Counted from the stretch's first letter, positions 52,854 to 61,561 are shown. The stretch is DNA of 64,000 bases from Mycobacterium sp. E183 (GCF_001667735.1 NZ_LZJN01000080.1:1-64000), one strand, 5' to 3'. Translations and numbers: made by a program. The notes: generated by a model not told the origin, from the sequence alone.

Positions 52854-53816
52854 ATGCCCGAGGTCCAACTTCACCACGACGGCCATCCCATGTACCGCCG
52901 GATGGTTCGCTTCGACTGGTCGGAGACGCCACTGCACTGGGTGCCCGACGACCCGTTCTCGACACACATGATCAATGTCTTGCACCTCCTGCTGCCCGAG
53001 GGCGAGCGCCACTTCATCAAGGCCGTTCTCGAAGCGTCGTCGCTGGTCGACGATCCGGAGTTGGAGGCGGCGATCAAACCGTTCATCCAGCAGGAGTCCT
53101 GGCATGCGTGGGCCCACCAGGTGGTGCTCGACCACCTCGCCGAGCAGGGGATCGACACCAAGCCGTATACCGATCGGCTCGGGAGGCTGTTGTCGATGAC
53201 GCTGGGCGACCCGCCCAAGTGGTTTCCGCCGGCCATGAAGCGGTGGTGGCTCTATCGGCGCCTGGCCGACGTAGCCGCGCTTGAGCACTACACGGCGATG
53301 TTGGGCCAGTGGGTGCTGACTAACCGAGGTCTGGACTACGCGAAGGCCGACCCCATGATGCTCGACCTGTTGCGCTGGCACGGGGCCGAGGAGGTCGAGC
53401 ACCGCGCGCTGGTGTACGACGTCTTCCAGCACGTCAGCGGCAACTACTGGATCAGGGCGTTCTCGATGTTCTTCACCACGCCGCTGTTCATCGCCTGGTG
53501 GGTCGCGGGAGCGCGCTACCTGATGGCCCAAGACCCGACCATCGACCAAAAGTGGCGTTGGCGGGATTGGCTATCGGCCGCTCGCGAGTACAAGCTTCCG
53601 GGCCCGTGGAAGCTGATGGTGACGACGCCGGTCCGGTATCTGCGGCCCAGCCACCACCCGAACGACGAAGGGTCCACACAGATGGCGATCGACTACCTGG
53701 CGTACTCGCCGGTGGCGAAGGCCGCCAAGGAGCGGGCGCGATCCCAAGGGAAGTCGCCGGATCAAACCCAAGGGATCGAGACTTCCGGCAACGGAGCACG
53801 AAAGGCGAAGGTGTGA
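52854..53816 (+). CDS. PF10118-type protein with diiron-like ligands (annotated metal-dependent hydrolase)
   Basis: 320 residues. The family is usually called metal-dependent hydrolase, but the sequence shows a ferritin-like ligand set: Glu51 (PEGERHF), Glu81-x-x-His84 (QQESWHAW), Glu144 (AALEHYT), and Glu180-x-x-His183 (EEVEHRA). That is the E...ExxH...E...ExxH pattern of diiron-carboxylate enzymes. A hydrophobic segment (FSMFFTTPLFIAWWVAGA) near residue 210 may be a membrane helix. The next two genes encode ferredoxin and ferredoxin reductase, overlapping or adjoining, so an oxygenase or desaturase is likelier than a hydrolase. The ATG 53816 of the ferredoxin overlaps its stop. Confidence 0.85.
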   Translation: MPEVQLHHDGHPMYRRMVRFDWSETPLHWVPDDPFSTHMINVLHLLLPEGERHFIKAVLEASSLVDDPELEAAIKPFIQQESWHAWAHQVVLDHLAEQGIDTKPYTDRLGRLLSMTLGDPPKWFPPAMKRWWLYRRLADVAALEHYTAMLGQWVLTNRGLDYAKADPMMLDLLRWHGAEEVEHRALVYDVFQHVSGNYWIRAFSMFFTTPLFIAWWVAGARYLMAQDPTIDQKWRWRDWLSAAREYKLPGPWKLMVTTPVRYLRPSHHPNDEGSTQMAIDYLAYSPVAKAAKERARSQGKSPDQTQGIETSGNGARKAKV

Positions 53817-54004
53817 TGAAGGTTTCGGTAGATCTTGATACCTGCGACGGCAACGGCGTGTGCATGAGCATCTGCCACGAGGTGTTCGACGTGCGCGAGG
53901 ACGGTCTGCACGTACTGCAGGAGGAGGCACCAGAGGCGCTGCGCCAGCAGTTGATTGGCGCCCAGGTGTCGTGTCCCACCCAAGCGATCACGGTGAAGGA
54001 CTGA
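53816..54004 (+). CDS. Ferredoxin ([3Fe-4S]/[4Fe-4S] type, P450-ferredoxin family)
   Basis: 62 residues. MKVSVDLDTCDGNGVCMSICHEVF ... VSCPTQAI: Cys9 or so, Cys15 and the CP Cys near 53 match mycobacterial 3Fe-4S ferredoxins (C-x5-C ... CP); an extra Cys at about 19 in MSICHEV is unusual. Start ATG at 53816 overlaps the upstream stop by one base. It should carry electrons from the reductase encoded next to the diiron-type protein. Confidence 0.92.
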   Translation: MKVSVDLDTCDGNGVCMSICHEVFDVREDGLHVLQEEAPEALRQQLIGAQVSCPTQAITVKD

Positions 54005-54008
54005 AGCG

Positions 54009-55232
54009 ATGCCGGGTCGCCAGCAGAGAAACCTGAAAGAGGTCGTCGTCGTCGGTGCCGGCGTGGCGGGCACCCGCGCGGCAGAGACGCTGCGGCAGGA
54101 GGGCTTTGACGGCGCACTCACCATCGTCGGCGCCGAGCGGCACGCCCCGTACCATCGCCCGCCGCTGTCGAAGAAGTTCCTCACCGGCACGGTGCACCGG
54201 GCCGGCGTCGACTTGGCGCCGCAATTCGACACCGAAGCGCGCGTCTTGCGTGGCGCATCGGCTCTCAAGCTGGACATGTCCTCGCGCACCATCCACGTGC
54301 GCGATGCCGACCAGGAGTTCGGCTTGCCGTTCGACGGGCTGGTGATCGCCAGCGGCGCGGTGCCACGCGAATGGCCGGGCGGCCCGGTTCCCGACGGGGT
54401 GCTGATGCTGCGAACGGTCGAGGACTGCCTGGCCATCCGGGATCGGCTGGGTTCGCGACCGCGGGTGGTGGTCGTCGGCGGCGGGTTCATCGGCGCCGAG
54501 GTCGCCGCGAGTTGCCGGTCAATGGGGTTGGACGTGGTGCTGGTCGAAAAGGCGGCCAGCCCATTGCTTTCCGCGTTGGGCACGGAGCTGGCGTCGCGCT
54601 GGGCCGACCTGCATCGCCAACATGGCGTGGATCTGCGGGTGGGCGTGGGCGTCGACGGATTCGTGGGCAACGGCCGGGTAGAAGGTGTTCGCCTCACCGA
54701 CGGCTCGCAGGTTCCGGCCGATCTCGTCATCGTCGGACTCGGGGTCACCCCCGCCACCGAATGGCTGGACGGCTCCGGCTTGCGTGTCGACGACGGCGTG
54801 ATCTGCGACGCCTGCGGTGTCGCGGAGGGCGGCACCGCGGACGTCCCGGTTGTCGCGGCCGGCGACGTCGCGCGCTGGTGGCACCCGCTGTACGAGCGGC
54901 ACCTGCGTACCGAGCACTGGGACGACGCGGGCCGTCAGGGTGCGGCCGCCGCCCGGGCCCTGATGGCGGGGCCGCGGGGCGCGGAGCCCTACGACGAGGT
55001 GCCGTACTTCTGGTCGGATCAATACGACGTCAAGCTGCAGATGCTGGGCGTGCCAACCGACTACGACTCCGTCGAGATCGTCGAAGGCGATCCGGGCGCC
55101 TGGGAGTTCGTCGCGGCGTACGGGCGCGGTGGTCGTACCATCGCCGCGCTCGGGACGATGCCGGGCCGGGTGTCCGCCTACCGCGAAGCCATCGAGACGC
55201 AAGCCGCGTTTCCACCGAGCCGGGCGGCATAG
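54009..55232 (+). CDS. FAD-dependent ferredoxin reductase
   Basis: 407 residues. FAD motif VVVVGAGVAGTRAAETLR near the start, APYHRPPLSKKFLTG (flavin contact), a second Rossmann motif VVVVGGGFIGAEVAASCRSMG for NAD(P)H, and PVVAAGDVARWWHP (C-terminal FAD site). It resembles rhodocoxin/putidaredoxin reductases. It lies 4 bases after the ferredoxin gene. Together the three genes form a complete electron chain: NAD(P)H, FAD reductase, FeS ferredoxin, diiron protein. Confidence 0.93.
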   Translation: MPGRQQRNLKEVVVVGAGVAGTRAAETLRQEGFDGALTIVGAERHAPYHRPPLSKKFLTGTVHRAGVDLAPQFDTEARVLRGASALKLDMSSRTIHVRDADQEFGLPFDGLVIASGAVPREWPGGPVPDGVLMLRTVEDCLAIRDRLGSRPRVVVVGGGFIGAEVAASCRSMGLDVVLVEKAASPLLSALGTELASRWADLHRQHGVDLRVGVGVDGFVGNGRVEGVRLTDGSQVPADLVIVGLGVTPATEWLDGSGLRVDDGVICDACGVAEGGTADVPVVAAGDVARWWHPLYERHLRTEHWDDAGRQGAAAARALMAGPRGAEPYDEVPYFWSDQYDVKLQMLGVPTDYDSVEIVEGDPGAWEFVAAYGRGGRTIAALGTMPGRVSAYREAIETQAAFPPSRAA

Positions 55233-55258
55233 CAAGACGGACGATAGCGCCCAGACTC

Positions 55259-55299
55259 AAGGCGTGTCCCGCCGGCGGATTGCCGGCGGGACACGCCTT
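55259..55299. terminator. 18-bp stem bidirectional terminator
   Basis: The arms AAGGCGTGTCCCGCCGGC and GCCGGCGGGACACGCCTT flank a five-base loop (GGATT). A perfect hairpin between the convergent reductase (ends 55232) and MDR (ends 55319) genes, so it can stop transcription from both sides. Confidence 0.9.
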
Positions 55300-55318
55300 C
55301 AACTGAATCGACCGAATC

Positions 55319-56260
55319 TCATTGGCCGGGAATCAGAATCGTCTTCCCGGGCAGCCGATTGGCGTCGGAGTCATCGTGCACGGCGGCAGCGTCGGTCAGC
55401 GGTCGGCGGTCGGCGACGTCGATCACCAGGTTTCCGGCGTCGACCAGGTTGACGAGTTCGGCCAGCTGCGCGGCGTCGCTGCGGACGAACACCCGCTGCG
55501 CGCGCACCCGCCTAGCCGCGTCCTCCTCGCCGGACGTCATGGTGCCCAGGTAAAACCCGCCGTCGGCGACCAGGCCGACCAGGGCCGCAGTCTGCTCCGG
55601 TGCGGTGCTGACCAGGTTCAGCACCACGTCGAACGGCTGCCCGGCGACGTGCGGCGGGGTGTTCGCGTAGTCGATGTAGTCGATGATCCGGTCGGCCCCG
55701 TGGTGGCGCAGCCGGGAAGCGCTGCGCGCGGACGCGGTCGCGGTGACGACGGCTCCGACCTGCTTGGCGAGCTGGACCGCGTAGCCGCCGACCGCTCCGC
55801 CCGCGCCGTTGATCAAAATGGACTGCCCGGACCTGAGTTCGGCGATCTCGGACAACGCCTGCCATGCCGTCAGTCCGACCGTCGGCAGCGCCGCGGCATC
55901 GGCGAGCGGCACCGACTTTGGCGCTGCGGTCAGCACCGCGGCCGGGGCGAGCGCGTACTCTGCGGCGGCGCCGGGGGCGTCCAAAGGCAGCAACCCGACG
56001 ACGGCGTCACCAACGTTCCACCCCGTCACCCCGTCACCGAGCTCGGCGACGGTTCCGGCGACGTCGATGCCCGGCGTGTGGGGGAAGGAGATCGCGTATA
56101 CCTCGGACAGGTAGCCGCCCCGGATCCCGGCGTCGACCGGGTTGAACGAGGTTGCGGCCACCTTCACCAGCACTTCGCCGGGGCCGGGCACCGGCCGCCG
56201 AACCTCTTCGTACCGCAGAACGTCACTGCCGCCGTAACGGTGGTACTGCACAGCCTTCAT
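55319..56260 (-). CDS. NADP-dependent oxidoreductase of the MDR (quinone reductase) family
   Basis: 313 residues from ATG at 56260 (MKAVQYHRYGGSDVLRYEEV) with GGAG upstream; the longer frame crosses the operator repeats and is not credible. MDR fold: VLVKVAATSFNPVDAGIRGG, PHTPGIDVAGTVAELGDGV, and the NADPH motif LINGAGGAVGGYAVQLAKQVGA. No zinc ligands, so a quinone-oxidoreductase type. It is divergent from a MarR gene at 56399, with three palindromes between, and is likely its target. Confidence 0.9.
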   Translation of the reverse strand: MKAVQYHRYGGSDVLRYEEVRRPVPGPGEVLVKVAATSFNPVDAGIRGGYLSEVYAISFPHTPGIDVAGTVAELGDGVTGWNVGDAVVGLLPLDAPGAAAEYALAPAAVLTAAPKSVPLADAAALPTVGLTAWQALSEIAELRSGQSILINGAGGAVGGYAVQLAKQVGAVVTATASARSASRLRHHGADRIIDYIDYANTPPHVAGQPFDVVLNLVSTAPEQTAALVGLVADGGFYLGTMTSGEEDAARRVRAQRVFVRSDAAQLAELVNLVDAGNLVIDVADRRPLTDAAAVHDDSDANRLPGKTILIPGQ

Positions 56261-56282
56261 GGTCTTCTCCGTTTCACCTAGG

Positions 56283-56385
56283 TGCTTCGATCTCGAAGCA
56301 GTTGCACTACGCATAACTTGCTTCGAGATCGAAGCGATTCCGGAGTTCCGGGTGACGATCACCACATTGCTTCGAGCTCGAAGCA
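56283..56385. promoter_or_regulatory. Three palindromic operators TGCTTCGA-NN-TCGAAGCA
   Basis: Copies at 56283-56300 (centre TC), 56319-56336 (centre GA, one changed end base) and 56368-56385 (centre GC) lie between the divergent MDR start (56260) and MarR start (56399). The last is a perfect 18-bp palindrome. Such spaced repeats fit binding of a MarR dimer to regulate both genes. Confidence 0.92.
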
Positions 56386-56398
56386 TTACGATCAAGGC

Positions 56399-56896
56399 AT
56401 GGCACAAGCCCTCAAGCCTCAGCAGATGCGCGCCTACTTCGCCCTGATGGAGGCGGTCAGCCTGCTGCAGTACGCCGTGCAGCGACAGCTACGGGCCGAG
56501 GGCGACCTCAGCTACGTGCAGTTCGAGATTTTGGCGAAGCTTGCCGACGCCCAGCGCCGGTTGACCATGACCGAACTGGCCGACGGCGTGGTCTACAGCC
56601 GCAGCGGCCTCACCCATCAGGCGGGTCTGCTGGAACAGGCGGGCCTCATCGCCCGCGAAGCCAGCGTCGACGACCAGCGCGCCACGGTCGTCGGCATCAC
56701 CGAAGCGGGCCATGCGCGGCTTGCCAAAGTGCTGCCGGGCCACATCGAGGTTGTCCGCGACCTGCTGTTCGATGCGCTTTCCGGCGAGGACGTGCGGGCG
56801 CTCGGCGACATCATGGGTCGCGCCCGCGATCACATGCGGGCCCGACCCGCGCGCTCGGCCGCTTCGCGCACACGCCGCGCCACGGCAGCGCAATGA
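56399..56896 (+). CDS. MarR-family transcriptional regulator
   Basis: 165 residues from ATG at 56399, 13 bases after the last operator. HTH region: LSYVQFEILAKLADAQRRLTMTELADGVVYSRSGLTHQAGLLEQAGLIAREASVDDQRATVVGITEAG, with the wing DDQR. The tail is Arg/Ala-rich (ARPARSAASRTRRATAAQ). It likely represses the divergent MDR oxidoreductase gene and itself. Ligand unknown. Convergent with a secreted protein gene. Confidence 0.93.
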   Translation: MAQALKPQQMRAYFALMEAVSLLQYAVQRQLRAEGDLSYVQFEILAKLADAQRRLTMTELADGVVYSRSGLTHQAGLLEQAGLIAREASVDDQRATVVGITEAGHARLAKVLPGHIEVVRDLLFDALSGEDVRALGDIMGRARDHMRARPARSAASRTRRATAAQ

Positions 56897-56900
56897 GGTG

Positions 56901-57242
56901 TCAACCCACTTTCGTCCACGGCGTGCAGCCGTGCGTGATGAACTTCGCCACCGCGGGAGCCGAGAGATTCGCCGTGACCGGGGTCGTTTGAATCCCGCTG
57001 TCGGAGTTGATCAGTCTCCCGTCGCGGGTCCACGTGGTGAAGACGCAGGCCGCTCGGTAGTCGCCCGGTTCGGCGTGGGCGACGTAGGTGCCGTAGGGGA
57101 GTTGGGCGGGCACCGCGTAGGAGCCGGGTCCGTATCCGCCATCCGCGCACGCCACCGGGGCGGCAGGACAGCCGATGGCCAACGCGGACAGCAAACTCGC
57201 CGCGAACGCGGGCGCGTGGACCAGTCGCATGAACACAAACAT
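56901..57242 (-). CDS. Small secreted protein, unknown function
   Basis: 113 residues from ATG at 57242 (or ATG 57230). Signal peptide MRLVHAPAFAASLLSALAIGC...VACA, then a mature domain: GSYAVPAQLPYGTYVAHAEPGDYRAACVFTTWTRDGRLINS ... AKFITHGCTPW, with two Cys. The GxY-x-V...GxYxxxC style is common in mycobacterial secreted proteins that I cannot name. Five bases after the MarR stop, convergent. Confidence 0.75.
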   Translation of the reverse strand: MFVFMRLVHAPAFAASLLSALAIGCPAAPVACADGGYGPGSYAVPAQLPYGTYVAHAEPGDYRAACVFTTWTRDGRLINSDSGIQTTPVTANLSAPAVAKFITHGCTPWTKVG

Positions 57243-57320
57243 TAAGTCCCGGCGACGACTTGGTGGAGAGTGCGCATCAGGTGCATGCCAGTTTGACTGG
57301 CCGATTAGGTTTTCGTCTGA

Positions 57321-57650
57321 ATGCGCATTACTCTTTCCCGCGGTTCTGATTGCGACTCTCCGAAAGCAGCCATGCCCATTCAGCCCACCCTGCTGCGCCG
57401 ACAATCGCTGCGCAGCACCCGCTCGTCGCGGGTCGTGCCTCGCGTGAAATGCCCCATGGTCGGCCAGTGCTTCGATATCGAGATCACTCGCGATGCCGAC
57501 GGATGGATGATCCGCGTTCCCGAGATCGGCAGGGTCACCCGCACCGTCCGCCGGGACATGGTGGAGCCGGCCGCACGCGAATGCATCGCCACCTGGACCG
57601 GCATCCCCATCGGGTATGTCGCCGTGTATGTCGTGAGCGAGAACGTCTGA
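57321..57650 (+). CDS. Orphan HicB-like antitoxin-fold protein
   Basis: 109 residues if it starts at ATG 57321; ATG 57372 or 57456 are alternatives and the last would give a 64-residue HicB domain alone. The C-terminal part FDIEITRDADGWMIRVPEIGRVTRTVRRDMVEPAARECIATWTG follows the HicB partial RNase-H-like fold. No HicA toxin gene adjoins it; such lone proteins are common in actinobacteria and probably not toxin-antitoxin. Function unknown. Confidence 0.65.
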   Translation: MRITLSRGSDCDSPKAAMPIQPTLLRRQSLRSTRSSRVVPRVKCPMVGQCFDIEITRDADGWMIRVPEIGRVTRTVRRDMVEPAARECIATWTGIPIGYVAVYVVSENV

Positions 57651-57735
57651 CACCCACGCCTTCGGGCCCGCTTAGTGGCCAAGGTGTGTCTCGCGCGTGA
57701 CCTCGGCGCGACGATGACGCGAAACGCTCATCATC

Positions 57736-57981
57736 ATGACGATGCTGGCGGCCGTCGCGGCCCTGGCGATGGCAATGGGCGTTGGCTATTACTTCGGCCG
57801 GCGCGCGGAACCGGCGCGGCCAAGCTGGAAGAGGCGCACGAGCCGGGTAGCCCTCGGGCGCCTCGCGATCAGCCTGCTCGTCTTGTTGACCGCTCGCCGC
57901 GCCATGACCATGTGGGGACCGAGGTTCGTTGCCCCGCTGGGGCTGCTGCGCGGTAGCGTTGCGCGGATCCGTTCTTACTGA
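57736..57981 (+). CDS. Small membrane protein
   Basis: 81 residues. An N-terminal hydrophobic helix (MTMLAAVAALAMAMGVGYYFG) precedes a basic region (RRAEPARPSWKRRTSR) and a second hydrophobic stretch (LGRLAISLLVLLTA). No family recognised. It starts 85 bases after the HicB-like gene and ends 14 bases before the SDR gene. Confidence 0.58.
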   Translation: MTMLAAVAALAMAMGVGYYFGRRAEPARPSWKRRTSRVALGRLAISLLVLLTARRAMTMWGPRFVAPLGLLRGSVARIRSY

Positions 57982-57995
57982 CCGCGAGGACAGAC

Positions 57996-58736
57996 ATGTC
58001 AGCACTGCAGGGCAAGGTCGCCTTGGTGACCGGGGCGTCGTCGGGCCTCGGCGCTGAGACGGCCCGGCTGTTCTCCCGCCAGGGCGCAACGGTTTTCGGC
58101 ATCGGCCGGGACACTGGCCGGTTGGCCGAGGTGTTCGCAGACGTCCAAGGTGGTTGTTACGCATCGGTGGACGTCGCTTCCGCGCAGGCCTGCCGCGACG
58201 CGGTGGAGCAGTGCGTGCGTGAGCTGGGCGGGCTCGACGTGCTGGTCAACGTCGCCGGCCGACACCAGATGCGGCGCACCGAGTCGATGACCGACGACGA
58301 CTGGGCGGAGGACCTCGCGGTCAACCTGAACGGTCCGTTCTACCTGTGCCGGGCCGCGTTGCCGCACCTACTGGAGCGCGGCGGCAACATCGTCAACGTC
58401 GGCTCCATCGCCGGCGTCGAGGGCCAGGCGTACTCGGCCGGCTATTGCGCCGCCAAGCACGGGCTGGTCGGCCTCACCCGCGCCCTGGCGGTGGAGTACA
58501 CCGCGGATCGCTTGCGCGTCAACGCGATATGCCCGGGCGGCATGCTCACCCCGCAGCTCGAACACTTCAGGGCGCCGGAGAACCCGAACTACGACCTGAT
58601 CATGCGCACCGCTTCCCCGCGCGGCATGATGCAGTCCGTCGACGTGGCGAACGTCATCGCCTTCCTGGCGAGCGACGCCGCGGCCGCCGTCCACGGTGCC
58701 GTTTATCGCGTCGACAACGGCAAGGGCGCCGGCTAG
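57996..58736 (+). CDS. Short-chain dehydrogenase/reductase
   Basis: 246 residues. Cofactor motif TGASSGLG (about 13-20), NAG-type motif NVAGRHQM, the catalytic Ser (NVGSIAGVEGQAYS), and Tyr-x3-Lys in AGYCAAKHGLVGLTRAL; PGGM follows as in classical SDRs. It reduces or oxidises an alcohol/carbonyl with NAD(P). Substrate unknown. Its stop codon shares CTAG with the mmpL stop on the other strand. Confidence 0.92.
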   Translation: MSALQGKVALVTGASSGLGAETARLFSRQGATVFGIGRDTGRLAEVFADVQGGCYASVDVASAQACRDAVEQCVRELGGLDVLVNVAGRHQMRRTESMTDDDWAEDLAVNLNGPFYLCRAALPHLLERGGNIVNVGSIAGVEGQAYSAGYCAAKHGLVGLTRALAVEYTADRLRVNAICPGGMLTPQLEHFRAPENPNYDLIMRTASPRGMMQSVDVANVIAFLASDAAAAVHGAVYRVDNGKGAG

Positions 58737-61561
58737 CGCGCCGCCGCCGGGCGGGTGCGCACCAAAGTCGGCCACCAGAACCACGGCCCGAGGATTCGCA
58801 GGATGCTCGGCACCACGAACGAACGCACGATCAGCGTGTCGAGCAGCAGGCCGATGCACACGGTCGAGCCCACCTGACCGATGGTGCGCAGGTCGCTGGT
58901 GAGCATCGCGAGCATGGTGAAGGCGAACACCAAACCGGCGGACGTCACGACGCCGCCGGTGCTGCCGAGGGCCCGGATGAGACCAGTGTGAATTCCGCCG
59001 TGCAACTCCTCTTTCACCCTGTTGATCAGCAGCAGGTTGTAGTCCGACCCGACGGCCACCAGGATGATGAACGTCAACGGCAGGACCAGCCAGTGCAGAT
59101 GTAGGCCGATGAGGTGTTGCCAGACCAGGATGGAAAGCCCGAACGCGCCGGCATAGGAGAACGCCACGGTGCCGGGAATCACGAACGCCGCCACCAGACT
59201 TCGCGTGATGAACATCATGATCAAGAAGATCAGCACGAAGGCTGCGATGGCCGCGATCATGAGGTCGGACATCGCGTATTCCTTGATGTCCTTGTCGTTG
59301 GATCCCGAACCGCCGATGTAGATCCGCGCGCCCGCCAGCGAGGTCTCTTTCAGGATCGTTTTGATCGCGTCGGGGAACTGTTCGACGTGCTCGACCCCTT
59401 CGGGGCCCATCGCGTCGCCCTCGTGGGTGACGATGAAACGGGCCGCCTTGCCGTCCGGCGACATCATCAGCTTCATGCCGGTCTTGACGTCCTCGTTGTC
59501 GAATCCCTCGTGCGGGATATAGAAGAAGTCGTCGCTGCGGGACTTGTCGAAGTCGTTCCCGACGTTGATCAGATCATCGAAAGTCTGCTCCGTTTGCACG
59601 GTTTGCAGATCGGCGGATCCGTAGCTGTTGACCAATTTCGACTGCAGTGCCTCGGTATCGTCGGCGGTGGCTTTCAGTTGGGCGATGATCTGCGGGAAGG
59701 TCTTGTCCACCTCCTGCAGGGACACCTTCGCATCCGCGATGTCGTCGGCCAGCTTGTCGATCTGATCGATGGTCTCGAACAGCGAACGGAACGTCCAGCA
59801 GATGGGAATGTCGAAACAGTGTCTCTCCCAATAGAAGTAGCTCTTGATCGGGCGGAAGAAGTCGTCGACGTTGGAGACCTCGTCGCGGATGTCGTCGCTG
59901 ACCCGTTGTAGGTCCTCGACGGTCAGGACCGTCTGGTGCAGTTCGTCGGACACCTTTTGGAAGAAGCCGATCTCCTTGCGCAACACCTCGACCGAGTGCG
60001 CCTGGATGTCGGCCTGCGCGTCGGTGTTGGAGTTCTGCTCCCTGTTGAACGGGAGCTGTTGTCCGTTGCCGCTGCCCTGCGTGGTGAACAGGTAGGGGAT
60101 GCTGGCGTGCTCAAGCGCGCGGCCCAACGGCCGCGTCATGCCTTGCACCATCGCCACACCGTGCAGACGGATCAGGGCTCTGGCTACCCGGTCCAGCGAG
60201 ATGAAGTCGGCCGAGTTGCGCATATCGTGATCGGTTTCGACCATCAGCATCTCGGAGAACAGCTTGCTCTTCGGGAAGTGCCGGTCGGCCGCCTGGAAGC
60301 CCAAATTGGCTGGCGCACTGGCCGGCTGGTACTGCCTGTCGTCGTAGTTCTGCCGGTAGGTGGGAACGAAGATCGCCCCGATCATGACGACGGCGGTACT
60401 GGCCACCAGGATCGGGACCGGCCAGCGCACCACGCTCGCGCCGATGCGCCGATAGAGGCGACCATGGGTGGGGGTTCTCGGGTCGAACATCCCGAAAAGG
60501 CTGCCGACGGTCAGTGCCGCCGGTCCCAGCGTCATCGCCGCGGCGATGGTGAACAGCATGGTGATCGCGACGGCCGGCCCCATGGTGTGGAAGTAGTTCA
60601 GGCGCGCGAACGTCAAGCAGTAACACGCGCCGGCAATCGTCAGGCCGGAGCCGATGATGATGGGCGCGACGCCCTTGTACGCGATGTAGAAACTGTCCTC
60701 GCGGCTTTCGCCCGCCTGCCGAGCCTCGTGATATCGGCCCATCAGGAAGATGCCGTAATCCGTTCCGGCTCCCAGCGTCAGCGCGATCACGATATTCACG
60801 GCGAACGAGGACAGTTCGATGTATCCGTAATGCCCGAGCGTCGAGACGACGCCCTTGGCGACGAGCATCTCGATGAGCACCCCGAGCAGGGGCACCAAAA
60901 GGGTAGACGGGGTGCGGTATACCAGCAGCAGCATCACGACGATGAGGATGATCGTGACGATCGTGACGTTGTTCAGGCTGGCGTTGGCGATGGCGAGCGT
61001 GTCGGAGGCCAACGGAGCCGCGCCGCTGACGTAGACCTTCAGGCCGGGCGGGGGCGGGTCTTTTTTGATGATGTCGCGGACGGCGTCCACGGACTGGTTG
61101 GCCTGGATCTGCCCGATGTCACCGGCGAGACGCAGGAGCACGTAGGTGCATTTGCCGTCCACGCTCTGCGCCCCCGCCGCGGTGAATGGCTTGCCCCACA
61201 GGTCCATTACGTACTGCACATGCCGGGTGTCGTGCTGGAGGCGGCGCATCAGGTCGTCGTAGTACCGGTGGTCGGCGTCTCCCAGCGGTCGGTTCGCCTC
61301 GAACACGACCATGGTCAAGTTGGTCGAGTTGGATTCGTGGAACTTCTCACCGATGTGCAGCAGCGCCCGCTGCGAGGGCGCGTAATGCGGGACCATGGGG
61401 CCCGCAAGCTCTTCCGCGACCCGCTCCACCTGGGGCATGAAGGTGTTCGTGGTGACCGCGAGAAGACCCCAGAAGAAGATGATCGGGATCGCGAAAGTCC
61501 GCACCATCCTGGGGATGAACGGGCGTTTAGGCCGCGTCTCGTCGAGGCGATGCTCGGTCAT
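58733..61561 (-). CDS. MmpL-family RND transporter (MmpL4/5 type)
   Basis: 942 residues from ATG at 61561, which overlaps the mmpS stop as ATGA; longer frames upstream are shadows of mmpS. Twelve helices with two large periplasmic loops. The proton-relay pairs are present: GAGTDYGIFLMGRYHEA and AVGSDYNLLLINRV. The second loop has a long coiled coil (LRKEIGFFQKVSDELHQTVLTVEDLQRVSDDI) with the Cys pair in RHCFDIPICWTF, typical of the MmpL4/MmpL5 hairpin. It exports a lipid, siderophore or drug with MmpS; which is not known from sequence. Confidence 0.94.
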   Translation of the reverse strand: MTEHRLDETRPKRPFIPRMVRTFAIPIIFFWGLLAVTTNTFMPQVERVAEELAGPMVPHYAPSQRALLHIGEKFHESNSTNLTMVVFEANRPLGDADHRYYDDLMRRLQHDTRHVQYVMDLWGKPFTAAGAQSVDGKCTYVLLRLAGDIGQIQANQSVDAVRDIIKKDPPPPGLKVYVSGAAPLASDTLAIANASLNNVTIVTIILIVVMLLLVYRTPSTLLVPLLGVLIEMLVAKGVVSTLGHYGYIELSSFAVNIVIALTLGAGTDYGIFLMGRYHEARQAGESREDSFYIAYKGVAPIIIGSGLTIAGACYCLTFARLNYFHTMGPAVAITMLFTIAAAMTLGPAALTVGSLFGMFDPRTPTHGRLYRRIGASVVRWPVPILVASTAVVMIGAIFVPTYRQNYDDRQYQPASAPANLGFQAADRHFPKSKLFSEMLMVETDHDMRNSADFISLDRVARALIRLHGVAMVQGMTRPLGRALEHASIPYLFTTQGSGNGQQLPFNREQNSNTDAQADIQAHSVEVLRKEIGFFQKVSDELHQTVLTVEDLQRVSDDIRDEVSNVDDFFRPIKSYFYWERHCFDIPICWTFRSLFETIDQIDKLADDIADAKVSLQEVDKTFPQIIAQLKATADDTEALQSKLVNSYGSADLQTVQTEQTFDDLINVGNDFDKSRSDDFFYIPHEGFDNEDVKTGMKLMMSPDGKAARFIVTHEGDAMGPEGVEHVEQFPDAIKTILKETSLAGARIYIGGSGSNDKDIKEYAMSDLMIAAIAAFVLIFLIMMFITRSLVAAFVIPGTVAFSYAGAFGLSILVWQHLIGLHLHWLVLPLTFIILVAVGSDYNLLLINRVKEELHGGIHTGLIRALGSTGGVVTSAGLVFAFTMLAMLTSDLRTIGQVGSTVCIGLLLDTLIVRSFVVPSILRILGPWFWWPTLVRTRPAAAR

